From positions 15,145,527-15,209,526 of the forward strand of contig CM042548.1 of assembly GCA_023630585.1 (NCBI GenBank): a DNA stretch of 64,000 bases, read 5' to 3'. Shown here piece after piece: positions 10,709 to 23,191 of the stretch (its first letter is position 1; the number at the start of each line of letters is the position of its first letter). The translations under genes were made by a program, and so were the position numbers. This stretch comes from Cranoglanis bouderius. Lineage: Eukaryota; Chordata; Actinopteri; Siluriformes; Cranoglanididae. The notes under the pieces are model-generated. The model was not told the origin of the DNA, made no database searches, and worked only from the letters and a program-made list of their open reading frames with translations.

Positions 10709-11639
10709 TTTATAAAGTTAAATATTAAAATAAATTAAAACAAATGTATATTTCAAGTATTTATGAAAAATGCTTTTGGCCATAGGTTTTTTCCCTTCAA
10801 GTAAATAATAACTGAATAAATTACAAGCAAAAAATACAAACTATGTAAAAAAAAAAAAAAAAAAAAGAGTCTGAAACGAAACACTTGCCACTCGTTAGGC
10901 ATCTTTACGCACAGACTTTTAAACTGAAGTGCTGAAAGTGAACCAGCGTTATAACAGAGAAAACCTGAAAGATTAGGCACATCTGCCTATAATTTGAAAT
11001 GACTCAGCAATAGTCCGTGGGTATTTATTGATGTGTTTTGGACTAAATATTTTTACTTAATTGGATCGTTTGGACCTTTGCCAGTGTAACGACTGTTTTT
11101 GTGGGGATTTTATGGATCAGTGGACTAATATGAGGCTTCATAGGTGAGTTGCCTCAGTTTTGTAAGTGTTGGTTTACATCAATCGAAGCACAAGAGATTA
11201 GCTTTCCAAAAGATATATCACATGAGTACCTACGTAAACACAGCAGCTGTGTACATAGCATAGTTTTACACTTAACAACACGGAGGTCCACCGGTGGGGC
11301 GTGGATGTTTTTAAAAGAATTAAATGGTTAATAAGGACACATGACCGTATTAACGTTACACATGCGTATTTTAACCATTAAGTAAACAAAAAAGAGGATT
11401 TTTTTTTGCATTCCTACACTTGAATTAAACTGTGCTACCACATCCATAATGCAACCGCTACCATAACTGCACGCTGCACCTATGAAAAGTTCCCGACCGA
11501 CTACCTGTCAGACAGCGCATCGGTACCGGGTTGACGCGGTACTCGGTACTACCGGTACTTGTGAAAATCCGGTACCGTCAACTTTTTGTTTTTTTTGTAC
11601 CGACTTGGTAACGAAGTACCGGTACTTTTGACAACCCTA
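10705..11639 (-). mobile_element. hAT-like element, half copy (minus orientation)
   Basis: The reverse complement of 10740-11639 matches 44900-45789 closely along its whole length, including the terminal TAGGGTTGTCAAAAGTACCG and the repeated GGTACCG motifs. The opposite end, seen at 47170-47523 in the other copy, is missing and replaced by the AT microsatellite. This copy is uninterrupted where the other carries a Tc1 insertion (sequence GAAATATACATTTG, minus strand near 10743-10756), so it serves as the empty site. No transposase gene. Confidence 0.8.
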
Positions 11640-12968
11640 CGTAGACATGTCCTCAAATATCATGCTATATTTTCCCCATATGTGTGTGGAAAAGCCTTTT
11701 AAAGCCCAGATACTCATCAGCTTGTAGAGGAACTTAACTAAGCGGATGATCTGAGATGCCTTCACTGATCTCCTGGGAGTAACCCTGGAAACGGCGCATG
11801 GCCCCGGTGGCTCTGGCTTTACTCTGTGCACAAGTCGGTGTTTGCACATGGCCGTGCGAGACGCCTCACACACACGGCAGCCTGGCTGTACAGATGGCAC
11901 CGCACTAATTATCATGGCCTGTGAAGTCGGGTCTAATGAGGATTTAATGCTCTCCGTGGCTGTGTACTGCACTGTAAATTCACCTCACTGGAACACAAGC
12001 TCTTCTCACAGGCTGTTAAACGTATATAAATGAAGAGCTGACCTCAGCATTAAAGTTTACTCAGAAAGTAGAAATAGATTTTAAATGGATTTCTGAGATA
12101 GTGTTTACCCTGTAATAAATTCTCCTTTATTTTCTTTAAAAAAAAAAGCATTTTTAGCAACTTTTAACAGGACCTGCAGCTAGATAACTTAGCTAATGTT
12201 TAGTGGTTGTTATGGTAACAATTGTCCTCATTTAACAATCGTTTAGTAAAGTAAATGCTTTTGTACTCTAAACTGACAGCTTCATAAATGTTTCAATCGC
12301 TGATTTTCTTCATCCTCACATGCGTATGTTGATAAATCCCAGTCAGCTGTCTGATTTACATTTAACCCCGCCCACAAAACTCTGTAAAAGGCAACAGAAA
12401 TAAAAACTGACTACTAAACAGTTAAAGAGCCTAGTAATGTTCTAGTAATGCAGCTCAGCCACTACAGCGCATCAGCTACCATATATACACAGCAACTCTT
12501 CCTCCTTTTATAGGACACCATTACTTTTGTCTTAATTAAATGGTCTTATCAGTCTTAATTTATGGTTTTGTTTTGGATTGCCGTTCAGTCGAGGTTCACA
12601 TTAGCGAGTCTCCTTACATAAATTTACCGAAACTCAGGAGAGAACATACGATACGAACGTTTTTCTGACTAAAGGGACACCGTGTTTCTTGCGTAAATGC
12701 TTTTGTGAACAATTTACGAATAAATTCGTCCATTTCGTCCAGCTTGACATTTTGTAAGATTTTGGTAGCGTTGACTGCTGTTAAGTAAATCACTGCGGAT
12801 ATGGTGACGCAAAACAAGTAGCTGAGTAGCTGGCTAGCTTTTTCGCATAGCAGGAGAACTTGGGGACACTTTCTAATTTGCAGATTTGTGAATATTCATA
12901 AATCATAGTGTTTTTATGGGGCTGAAGGTGTAGAGGTTTCTACGCCCTTTTTGTCGTTTCGTTTCTGC
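11640..12968. other. Intronic DNA, no gene seen
   Basis: Mostly non-repetitive. 12170-12240 resembles part of family F. The stretch 12600-12960 is of unknown origin and is interrupted by the hAT element that follows. Confidence 0.4.
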
Positions 12969-13379
12969 TACCGATGCACCGAGATGAAAATTCTGGGCCA
13001 AAACCTGAAATTTCTAAAGGAAATTCAGAGAGAGAAAAAATGATTTATTACTTATTTTATTGTATCTTTAAAATTGTATTTTAATTTTATTTTTTAAATC
13101 ATTAATTTTTTTTTTAATAAATATTTTTTATTTACCTCATTGAAACATAATTTAAAAAAAGATTACTAGGTAATTTAGTAGAAATTTTTTTATTAGTATT
13201 TTAAAATAATTTTTATTTTAATTTGTAAAAAATATTTTTACATTTTTATTTGCCTCATTAAAAAAAAAAACCTATAAGGTAGTTTAGATGAAAAAAAGTT
13301 CATTATTGATGAAGTTAGTCTTTTTAACAGAACTGCGACAATAACAAAGTAAACTTACAGTAACATAAAATCAAGTGAA

Positions 13380-13424
<45 letters not shown>

Positions 13425-13555
13425 TATTATTATATAAATAGTGTATGCTGCAAAATATAAATGAACGTAAACAAACTATTTTTAAGCAACTTTTTAATTT
13501 CCATTTCTATAAGAATTATTTGTAAAGTTAGATTTGACTCTTCATCGTACGCGTT

Positions 13556-13591
<36 letters not shown>

Positions 13592-13627
13592 CTTTTTCTC
13601 AGTCGGTGAAATTTCGGTGCATCCCTA
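12969..13627. mobile_element. Non-autonomous hAT element, 659 bp
   Basis: Ends are TACCGATGCACCGAGATGAA and, reversed, TAGGGATGCACCGAAATTTC, the terminal form common in vertebrate hAT elements. Flanking 8-mers GTTTCTGC (12961-12968) and GTTCCTAC (13628-13635) match at 6 of 8 positions, as expected for an old 8-base target duplication. The interior is AT-rich with an ATT run (13388-13430) and a T run (13557-13587), without coding sequence. Confidence 0.8.
13388..13436. repeat. ATT microsatellite
   Basis: About 16 ATT units inside the hAT element. Confidence 0.9.
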
Positions 13628-14084
13628 GTTCCTACGTAATCTTTTTAACCCGAAACATTCGTGCGTACTTTTAAATTTTCATAGCGTGTTTGTGAGAAGA
13701 TGATAGCACTGCGCTTGTTTGTGTAGAGTTTGTCTGTTCAGCCCTGCGTGTGAGCTCGCTTATCATGTCAGGTTATGTTCATGTTATGTAACACCTCCGA
13801 TGTGTTTAATGTTTTATGGCTATTGCCAAACCAAGCTTTGCATAAGTGAGTTGATGGGGTTTATGTATCGGCTTTTTTCCCCGTTTGCTTTTATGCAAAA
13901 ATGTGTTATTAGTGTCCTGCTCTGCGGCTTGACCACCTCATGTCACGCTCGTCGCTTTCAACCTTTTCCACTAATGCTGTCCCTGTGAATTCGAGTTAGA
14001 TTCTTGTCAGGATTTGGTAGAGTCGTTCTAAAACAGTGTGGAATCGTTGTTATGGTGACGCTTTCTTTAAGGGCATGGAAGGAG

Positions 14085-14230
14085 TCTATATTCCTGTAAC
14101 TGATACCTACATAAGTTGGCAAATTGCTGTAGAATAAGAGGAATAAAACACTTCAGGAGGAAAATAATCAACTTCGAGGTTGTAACAGTGACTCCCCCAA
14201 CTGTTTTATTCCTCTCTTGCACGCTCATTT
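14085..14230 (+). repeat. Family A fragment
   Basis: Contains GGCAAATTGCTGTAGAATAA, GAGGAATAAAACACTTC, GGAAAATAATCAACTTC and the closing CTGTTTTATTCCTC of the hairpin part. A short further trace (TCGTTATAGGAAAATAATCC) lies at 14631-14650. Confidence 0.7.
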
Positions 14231-14251
14231 TCAAGAGTTGAGGTTACATAA

Positions 14252-14254
<3 letters not shown>

Positions 14255-14302
<48 letters not shown>
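14255..14302. repeat. CA microsatellite
   Basis: About 24 CA units. Confidence 0.95.
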
Positions 14303-14306
<4 letters not shown>

Positions 14307-14659
14307 CCATCCACTCAGGAGGAAAGGCCGGAGGGAGTAAAAAGACCGAAGTTGCGGTTGAGTTTAAGTCAAGTGCATGATGGCAACTCGAACTGTCTCC
14401 GATCGTGCAGTGGAGAAAAATACGAGCAATGTATAATTTCTGAATTCTTGATAAATTAATTTCGCCGTAATGACCTTTCCGTATTGATTTCATGGTTGCT
14501 CTATAATTTTGTTAAGCCTGTAATGTCAACACATGAAGGTTAAATTCATAATGAAACTATTTACTATACATACATCCTGATTTCCTCGAAAGTAATTTGC
14601 AACACGTGGATTAACACACGACGGGCCATGTCGTTATAGGAAAATAATCCACTTAGATA

Positions 14660-15789
14660 GAGAATTATATCCACTATTATAGAGAATTAATTCATCAACG
14701 CAGCATACTCCTGAGCAGAAACCTGCAGGTGAAACTCACTCGACAGGTCACAAACAAAGAAATGTCAGTTTCAGGCAGGACGAAAGACCTAAATATAACA
14801 CACATCAGTATTTACAATGCCCAGCACATTACAAAAGAAACCTTTATGTGGTTTTCTGCATGAGAATATCACCTCATATAACACTTGCTCTTTGGTTTAT
14901 ATGGCAACCATACAACATCTGTAGTATAAAAAGATGTGTCGAATTCTTTACGCGCTCCATTTACATCGCAGCCGGGGAACACGCTACCTGCAACGGGCAT
15001 GTCTTTTTCTGTTTTTACAACGCCAGCAACTTTCAAATAATAATAACGCCACCCATTAAAAGCACAGGAAGCTTGTTGACGTCTGTCGGGTGGAGCATGG
15101 CGCTGCTACAGTGATACCTCACTGGACTTTAAAACGTGTTGTGAAATGCTGAGGAATGCGTCACAGGAAGCAGAAAAAAAATTCAAACAATGCTGAGCAC
15201 GTACTGTATACAGACTGACTTGGGATGAAATTTAGAGCTAAACAATATTAAATTTCTGATCCTGCACCTAGAATGCATATTTGTAAGTATTTAACTGAAA
15301 CTCTCCCCGTGTTTGCAGACAATTTTGACAATTACATAAGCATCTTTAACGCAGCTTGTCGTGTTACCGAGAAGTCCCGAAGACGTTCCCGTGTCGGCAA
15401 ACTTACTAAAAACTAACGTACGGAAATCTAACTGTTACTCTGACACTGGAGACTACGTCCATGGATGCCAAATAAACGTATCCCCAGAAATATATCCCAG
15501 TTTATTGCAGTTTATGGTGCTTGGAGATTTGTCATCAGTTTCTTTTAGATGTAAAACTCTGGTAGTGATTCTTACTACCACTGAAAAGACGCAGACCCCC
15601 TGCAGACACTTTATGGGTTAGAGACCGCACTCGGGGTCATGCTGGGGTCTCGTTACACCGTTCGCATTTCCCATGATTCGAGTGAAAGAACTTTACGTTG
15701 TTCTCTCACAAACCTTTATGACCACGACACAAGAAAAGATATTTAGGTTTTAAAGGTCTATTAAGACTCTGTATGTAACATCAGCTGGA
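14660..15789. other. Intronic DNA, no gene seen
   Basis: Non-repetitive sequence without a supported exon. Short open frames here lack splice-site context and similarity to known proteins. Confidence 0.4.
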
Positions 15790-15995
15790 GTTAAGTGTTT
15801 GTATGTGTTTGTCTGTAATGGGCTATAATTAGAGCAATTAAATTAACTGGGTAAATGTCTCCTTGGTCTTAACAATTTATCTTGTTTGTCTGGAAAATCA
15901 TTCAGCCTCAAAAGCGATAAAAGTAATTGAAATTGCATGCTTGGGAATTCTCATAGTCGGATTAACCAGCGCCAGAGCGTTTAACTCCGCATGTT
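15790..15995. promoter_or_regulatory. Candidate conserved non-coding element
   Basis: Non-repetitive and rich in homeodomain-type cores (GGGCTATAATTAGAGCAATT, ATTAAATTAACTGG) with CTTGGTCTTAACAATTTATC and AAAAGTAATTGAAATTGCAT. The composition resembles vertebrate developmental enhancers. This is inference from base composition and motifs only. Confidence 0.3.
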
Positions 15996-16149
15996 ATTAC
16001 TTGTTTAGTTGTGTTTTTTTTTTTTTTTTTTAACTTGAATCACACAGAGCAAAAGATATTCGAATCATGATATCATGTGTGGGTTTTCTTAACCACCGTA
16101 GACAACAAGCAAGACCGAACCTCCACTGAAAGCAGATTTTTGCTCAGTC

Positions 16150-16380
16150 TGTAGTTTAATGAGGTTATTTCTTACTCCCTGCTGCTGTGGATCGCCTCGA
16201 AAAAATAATAATCTGACAAATGCGTGCACTCCCTGTAAGGTGGTCTTGCAAGAGCTGGTTTTAAATGGCCCTGTAATTGGGCCTTCCTCAACTTCATGCC
16301 TCGGGCTGTTACTAACAGCTCTCCTGAGACAACAAACCCAGAAACACTTGTCAGAGCTCATGAATCTCTGAGTGATGGAC
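16150..16380. promoter_or_regulatory. Candidate conserved non-coding segment
   Basis: Balanced, non-repetitive segment around AAATGGCCCTGTAATTGGGC and CTGAGACAACAAACCCAG. Two overlapping open frames on opposite strands give no recognisable protein, so non-coding constraint is the alternative reading. Unproven. Confidence 0.25.
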
Positions 16381-17138
16381 TTTACAAAACGTGCGTATAC
16401 AAATCAGACAACTTTCGTGTTTGCTATTCTGGTGAGAAACGTCTGCCTCTTCGTTTAAGCTCTGCTGTACGTTTTATTAAGATGCAAATTTCGACAAGGT
16501 GCTCTGCTTCAGCTTCTTTTCGCCAGTGAAAAAAATCCCACGGTCCTTGTGTTTTGTCACCAGGATGCTCTTGGCCCACATTGTGGTTCTCTCCCTGGCT
16601 CTGAGAGACGATGAGTTAACAGTGTGGTGGTGATGGAGGTCTGGAGGTCTGGACAGGATCCAGATCAGTAGCAGGAGATAGCTAGCTGTTGGAGATTTTC
16701 CTTTAAAGTAGGGGTGGGTGATATGATATGCTATCGTTATTGCGACAAACTGCGACACAATACGGATTTCTGAGAATGTTGCTGGGATTTTCAGTACTTG
16801 GGTAGTGAGTTAAAAGTTAGATGGAGTTTAAAGCTGGGATCAGACAGGTCAGACTTGGGCTGGACATCTGCGAATGCTGAATGGACAAGCCTGGAGATTA
16901 CTGGAGAGATTTTGCTGGTGTTGGCACTGCGAGCTAATAATTACAGCCTGAGGGGCATTGATGCAGAAAGTACACATTTAACACTCGCTTGATTGCATGT
17001 ATTAGGAACTCGTGTAACCTTGTGGACGGTTTAGTGGTTGGGGAAATGGAAGATCTGATACATGCCCTTCATGAGGTTTGATTTGAATGAGTGTGATTGG
17101 AACCCATTTGGACTGGAATGACTGGTAATGTAAATGGT

Positions 17139-17141
<3 letters not shown>

Positions 17142-17173
<32 letters not shown>
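17142..17173. repeat. T homopolymer
   Basis: A run of about 32 T. Confidence 0.9.
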
Positions 17174-17174
<1 letters not shown>

Positions 17175-17573
17175 TTCATGGTTAATATAAACAATAATCA
17201 TACTACGTCCTCTTTTGATTTCATTTTTCACTAATTATTAAATTTATCAAAGGAAGTCCCAAAGATATTTGCAAAAGGCTGGCAAACCTGGAGTTTCTAG
17301 GTTCCCAGACAACAATAGAGCAAGTTCTGTATGGTTTCGTTGTGAATGGACCGAGATTCAAGTCATGAATTCCTGCACTTTTTGCAGAAACACCTGTTGT
17401 GCTGGTCGGAGACTGGTTAAGCCTGTCTCAGAATCTGTGGAATTTATTTACCAATGAATAAATGAAACTGCACATACCTACTTGGGCATGAACTTTCCAT
17501 TTCTGTCCAGTGTAGCTGAAGAATGTCTACCCAGGTTGAATTAATTACTCAGTCATATGACGCTAGGGTGATT

Positions 17574-17580
17574 CTTTCTT

Positions 17581-17624
<44 letters not shown>
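17574..17624. repeat. TC microsatellite
   Basis: TTTC units followed by about 19 TC units. Confidence 0.95.
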
Positions 17625-17627
<3 letters not shown>

Positions 17628-17799
17628 CTCTCATCCTTTTTCCACATTCCTAAGTTTACGATGTGGGAAGTATAAGCTCCAATGAGGGAAAGTGAGGTCA
17701 GAGTAATCCACAGAAGTAGAGCATCATGGGCCATATGAAGTTGTCGGTATCTTTTGAACCATGTAGTGTTTTTTTGAACCAAGAAGTTTGTGAGGTATG

Positions 17800-18320
17800 A
17801 TGATGGTGTAGAAGGATTTAGCTTTTGGGTTCTTGAGTAAGATGGAGGGGAATAAAATGTGACTTTAAGGGTTAAGATGGTGGGGTAGGAGAAGGTATAT
17901 TACAGGCCCTGGCTTTAGATGGAAGAGCCAGAGGAGGTAGGTTTCGAGCCCTGGACTAAGATGCAGGGTTTGTGGTTCCGGGGTAAAATGGAAGGGTAGA
18001 AAGAGGTAACTTTTGGTTTTCTTTGGTAAGACTGAAGCAAAGAAATGGGTGCCTTTGGGATTCTGGCATAAACGGTATGGGTGGCAAGAGGTATCGTTGG
18101 TGTTTTGGGGTTAACCTGAAGGAAGCAATGAGTTACCTTTTGGGTTTTGGGGTAAAATTGAAGGCTAGAATGTGAGGTACCAATTGGGCTTGTGGGATAA
18201 ATGGTATCTTTTAGTTTTGGGGTTAAATTGGGAGGGTAGGAGGGATCTGTTGGGGTCTGTTCTCTAAATGTTAAACAAGCCTATGGATCTTTTGGCTCTA
18301 GGGTAAAATGGGACCTTGAG
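17800..18320. repeat. Degenerate G-rich minisatellite, array 1
   Basis: Diverged units of about 40-60 bases built on GGGGTAAAATGGAAGGGTAG, followed by AGAGGTA and TTTTGGGTTNTGG. At least ten unit centres were seen. Strongly G+T rich on the plus strand. Confidence 0.8.
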
Positions 18321-19069
18321 CCACAACATTTGAATTTGTAGTTGTATGATGTTTATAACAGATTGTTTTGGACCAGGATGAAGTGCTGGTCTTGCCTCAG
18401 AATCTCTACAAGGTCAGCTTTCATCTTCCCTTTCATCTTTATTGCACGACTCAGAAAACACGAGCTCAGCATAAAACTTAAGGTCTAAGCGTCCTTGAGA
18501 ACTATAACGTATACATTTCCTTTTTCCCATCATCAAATGGGGAAATTATATTATCGGATCTATTTTGACGCTCTGTAACAGGGTTCATGGATTGTGTCCT
18601 TTAATTTGATCTAGTCAAACTAAAAGGATTGAATACAGTTTTTTTTTGTATTTTAGAGATGACTCCCTCAGCAGCTTTTATTTTTGGCTTGTATGCTGGT
18701 TTGTTTTATGTTGCAGTAGACAGATCACTGTGCAAGACTGGATCTCCATTCATTTAGTCTTACATAAGGACAGATTTGTGTTTTTATGTATTTCAAGACT
18801 GACAAGTGGCAACACATTTGTATTTGCCTGACACAGAAAGGCCACTAAAGCAAGCAATTGGCTTGTCTGAGGCCAGAGTTTAGCTTCTGGTTTTAATCTG
18901 AAAATCCGTTAATCCATCACCCCGCCTCCTCCAAGGTTTAACTGTTTGTATATGTCTGTTTTTATACCTTGCACATGTCCAAGCTTGTGATGCAGTAACT
19001 GCTGACTGAGACGGTGAGAAATTAAGCAGGTTGTTATGACTCAGTCTTTTGAGTTTTGGATATCCCACT

Positions 19070-19570
19070 GACCCAAGCCATGAGCTTTTGGACTGTTTTG
19101 AGCTTTTGGTTAAATTCTGGTCATGGGGTAAAATGGATGGACACCATCTCTGGGGTATGTCAGTGATGTAGGAAGATGTATTGTTTGAGCCCTGGGGTAA
19201 GATTAAGGTGTAGAAAGAGGTAGCATAGTTATGTTTGGGGGACATTTTCAGGCTCTCGGGCAAGATGGAGGAGTAAAGAGAAGATAGCGTTTGAGCCCTG
19301 GGGTAAGATGGAAGTGTAGAAAAATGTTGTTTCCAGGTTTGGGGGGGTTAAATAGAGAGGTAGACTCTTGGGCTAGATGGAGAGGTAGCCCTCGGATAGG
19401 GCGGAGGGGTAAAAAGAGGTGGCATTCAAGTTCTGGGGTAAGATGGAGAGACATGAAGAGGTACTTTTTAGGCCTGGGGTAAGATAGATGGGAAGCAAGA
19501 GGTATCTTTTGGGCTCTGTCATAAGTTGGCGAGGTAACCAGTTTTTCGGATTCTGGGGTAAGACGTAAGG
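19070..19570. repeat. Degenerate G-rich minisatellite, array 2
   Basis: Same unit as 17800-18320 (CTGGGGTAAGATGGANGNGTAG, AAAGAGGTA), with about ten centres between 19126 and 19560. Unique sequence of about 750 bases separates the two arrays. Open frames here on both strands follow the repeat and are not genes. Confidence 0.85.
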
Positions 19571-20011
19571 AAATTGAGCGATTTTTATTTTACACGTTTG
19601 TTTTTCTCAAGTCAATATAACCGCTCTAATATAAATATTTGATTTTTTTTTTCATGCATATTAGAGACATTCAACCAAGCCCATGAAGTTTAATGCTGAG
19701 TAAATTAATTTTACTGTTCCACGTTTAGTTAAAAGTAAAATAAACTAAAGAACTCAAGAATGTATTAAACACTTACACCCCTACCCTGGTCTGCACCATA
19801 TTGAGGGGAAGTGGGGTTGTTGAAGTCGTGTGTTGTCTTTAGGGTGGCTGAGAGCGTCCGAGTGCCGCTGGTTTAGACCGGGGCCATCTGTCCACCAGCA
19901 TTGTTCAAAGCACAAAGGAGGAAGGGGTATTCAAAGACCACCGCCGAGAATGGAGCCATAACGTCATCCTACTTAGGCCTGAGCGCATTCGTCATTGGGT
20001 CTGTTTCTGAG

Positions 20012-20014
<3 letters not shown>

Positions 20015-20071
<57 letters not shown>
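20015..20071. repeat. TC microsatellite
   Basis: About 27 TC units. Confidence 0.95.
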
Positions 20072-20074
<3 letters not shown>

Positions 20075-20829
20075 TCCATCTCTATTTCTCCACCAATCCC
20101 ATCTCTGATTTTATTTTCAAAGTTGTTGATGTGTCACAATGCTGTTTATCACAACCTATTTGGAAATGGCGGGGGAGGGGGGAGTCTGTTTTCCACCCAA
20201 CTGATAAGAAAAACGTCTCACGAAACCTTTTAGGCTCCTTACATTCCCTTACTCTTTCTATTAGCCTGCTCACATCTCTGCCAAGTCTCAGTAGGCTTTA
20301 GTGAGTGCTGCTCCACTGTTCTTGGTGCTCGGTATTCCATTTTGCTTATTTGTAAAGCTGAGGTTTATCCCGGTTGGTTATATAACCACACACATGTCCT
20401 CCAGGCATGCTCAGCTTTCTGTAACGAGATAAAAAACAATCTTGGGGCAGTTCGTGATGCACAGCTGAGGTCTGCTCTGGGCGACGTTTGTATGAGGCGC
20501 ATGATGAAAAAGCACGTGAGGGGAAAATCTAACTCAATCATTCTGGTTTGCTGTAAAAGCCAGGACGGTCTTTAATGAAATGTTTTAACCTCAGCGGACT
20601 GGGCCTTGGTTCATCGGTCGGCTCGTTTTAGTTCTTTTTAAACAAATAGAAGATTTAAAATCATCTAGAAAGTTATTCAGTAACAGAATTCTTATATGTA
20701 ACACCCATCCTTATGTTCTGGTCTTCATAACTCTTTTACTGTACCTGTTTCTATGGTAAATGGAAGGGTGTCCTTCCTTTCCTTATGCACAAGGAGCCTT
20801 GATTTAGATAATAAAAATGATCCACCTTT

Positions 20830-20905
20830 ATCCATTGGCATTCCTTTTATTTGCGCAAATGTTTTGGGTGGGGTGCAATTACTTTTTTACCCCACTGTAC
20901 CCATA
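20830..20905. repeat. Possible Tc1-like terminal fragment
   Basis: GCAATTACTTTTTTACCCCACTGTA-like sequence at about 20876-20900 looks like the outer end of a Tc1 inverted repeat; no partner end was found. Confidence 0.3.
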
Positions 20906-21598
20906 AAATCAATCAAAGTTGGTGTTTCATAGCTTTTTATGTGTGTCTTGGCATATAAACCAATATTGACCAATATCTATATATATTTGGGGATATATAT
21001 TTGTCAGCGCTCACAACGCTCTTAATTCCACATTTGCCAATCCTAGGAAATCCTATGCTTGGGAACTAAAGTGTGCTTAATATGCATCAAATGAAATGCT
21101 CTGCAGATTATTTATGTCTCTGTAATAAACAAAAGTGTTGTTTATCAGTTGACAGTGGGAAGTAGCTAGCTATCTGCAAACATGGGATATGTACGCGGTA
21201 AACATCAGATGCCTGAAGTTCCTCTTCTGGATTAAATTTATGCTTTCATCCCAAATGTATGTGTGTCTCGTCAACATCTACTATGCAGTATGTCATCAAT
21301 ATTTAGTAATCTAATTACACTACCTTCAAGCTACTGTCAAGTTTGTTAAGATTTTGGTGGGGGGGTGGGGGGATTAGTGTATCCTGAATGCTTTTTTGAC
21401 TGGTGTGGAAGTTAGTTGAGCCCCTCGACACACATGTCCCAACCAGCTGTTTCAATTCAAAAGGAAGTATGTCAACATACAGATTCAAAGCTCAGCCCTC
21501 AAGCTACTTCAGGAGCACTTTAGCAATTTAGCATGTTGTGGCTGACTAGATTTAAGGACATACCGTAGGATAGGCAGCATTATATGCATCCTTCTCGT

Positions 21599-22055
21599 TT
21601 ATACCACAGCGCTGTTAAAATACTGGATTCTGATTGGTCGGAAGGCGCTGAATAATTTTTCACCTACAAATCACAGGCTTATACAAATATACTCATTCCA
21701 ATATGTTATTGTTTCTATAGTAACATCACCATTTCAACAGTTAGACTAGTACACTGAGTGAATGAGAAGTTTCCCGTAAGGAGATGTTTATTTAACATTT
21801 ACAGAAGGAGTGTCCAGTAAGTCAGAGGGGTGAAAGTTGAAAGTTTTCTTTCAGATGTTTTCAGAATGGAGGAGTTTATGCTTTGCGGTTTATTGGTGAC
21901 ATGGTGATATTAACTTTGAGAGAGAGAGAGGGGGGAAAAAGAGGCTGGTGAAGGAACGACTGTCTACAGCTGCTATTTGTGCATTTGTGGACGTTCAGCA
22001 ACATTAAACGTAACTATAAATGGATAAAAAGTACAACGTATGCAAGATAATCACA
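21599..22055 (+). repeat. Family A copy, core without hairpin tail
   Basis: Starts TTATACCACAGCGCTGTTAA, then ATTCTGATTGGTCGGAAGG, TTGTTTCTATAGTAAC, GGAGATGTTTATTTAACATT, and ends near ATGGATAAAAAGTACAACG. The right inverted repeat is lost. Confidence 0.75.
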
Positions 22056-22763
22056 TTATTTTGTGCATGGGAAGAACTGTGATAAAATTATAAGGTTAGG
22101 CAGTTACTGTGATTTGGAAATATGATCTTTCAACATACCTACTTGCAAAAGAAAGATCTTGGCAAAACACAGCATTGAGGAGGGAGTAGGGAGCTGTGTG
22201 TCCCTGGACTGACAGGTACGCCCTGTGTCGAGGCATTTCAGGAATTTGCTCGAACGGTAATTGAACATCCACGTTATCAGCGCAGCCGTCGCCGACAATC
22301 CATTTTAACAGCCTCCCATTTTCCTGACTGAACTCTGTCCAAGATTTCTCCATAACTTCAGAGTGCACAGATGAAGGAGTGTGAATGCACACCCTGCTTA
22401 CATCATGGCATACACAAGTCATGTGTATACTTGTACATCGCCAACCTGCAGCGTTCTGTTATGTCGCGATGTTTTCACAACCGTGTTGCATGGAAAGGAA
22501 ATCCATTACGATAAAAAAAAAAAAAAAAAAACACTGCAGCTTGGCACCGGAGATGTGCATTCTGATCTGATCGGCTCGAGTACTTGACAGTAAATGAGTG
22601 AGTAATGGAGTACTCAAATTACCAGTTTGCAGGGTGGGGATTTGTTTGTTGACCTTGTTGCAACAACTCTATTTTGCCAGCAAAAGTTTTCCCCCTCCCC
22701 CGCTTCTTCGCCTTAAGGCTGCGTGATTCTTGATGAAATACGAATCACAATTTTAAGGCTTAG

Positions 22764-23164
22764 ACGGTTCGTACACCATTTCGCGGAATTTTTTTGTGAT
22801 TGTTGTGGCCAAAATTGCTTGATTTTGCGGCGACTTTTTAAAAAATTTGCGATGTAATTTAGAGGGTTTTCTTTCTGCATTTAATTGAATTCTTTTTGAA
22901 TTGGCGAAACTGAAATTGCGCGCAATAGTTTTGCACGCTCTTTCGCAGTGATGTTTGTTGGTAAATGAGACCTTTTAGCTGTACTCATGTTCGACGTACG
23001 GGAATCGAAGAGGACTTTGGCTGAATGCACGTTATGATGACGTCACATGACACGTCTTGGCGAAAATCTGCGGTAATTTGGAAAATTTGCAAGCTCCTCC
23101 GAATATTGCGGAGTTTGTGCGATTTTGCGTTCATTTCTGCGATCGCAAAATCCTGGAGGGACTG
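22764..23164 (+). mobile_element. Family B element, plus orientation
   Basis: Runs from CGGTTCGTACACCATTTCGC to CGCAAAATCCTGGAGGGACT, with the shared internal segments TGATTGTTGTGGCCAAAA, TTTCGCAGTGATGTTTGTTGG and AAGCTCCTCCGAATATTGCG. Opposite orientation to 7389-7746. Confidence 0.75.
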
Positions 23165-23191
23165 CTTGGAATTGATCACAATTCTCACTCA

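Noticed and set aside
11149..11331. A 60-codon frame identical in both hAT-like copies (plus strand here, minus strand at 45209-45391)
   Set aside because: It opens at TTG, has no ATG or known domain, and is identical because the two transposon copies are similar throughout. It is not evidence for a gene.
19901..20233. 110-codon frame through the TC repeat
   Set aside because: The S/L-alternating core is the dinucleotide repeat; the flanks give no known protein.
22096..22422. 108-codon minus-strand frame in CCDC85C intron 1
   Set aside because: No recognisable domain, no splice context or neighbours, and a length expected by chance in a window this size.
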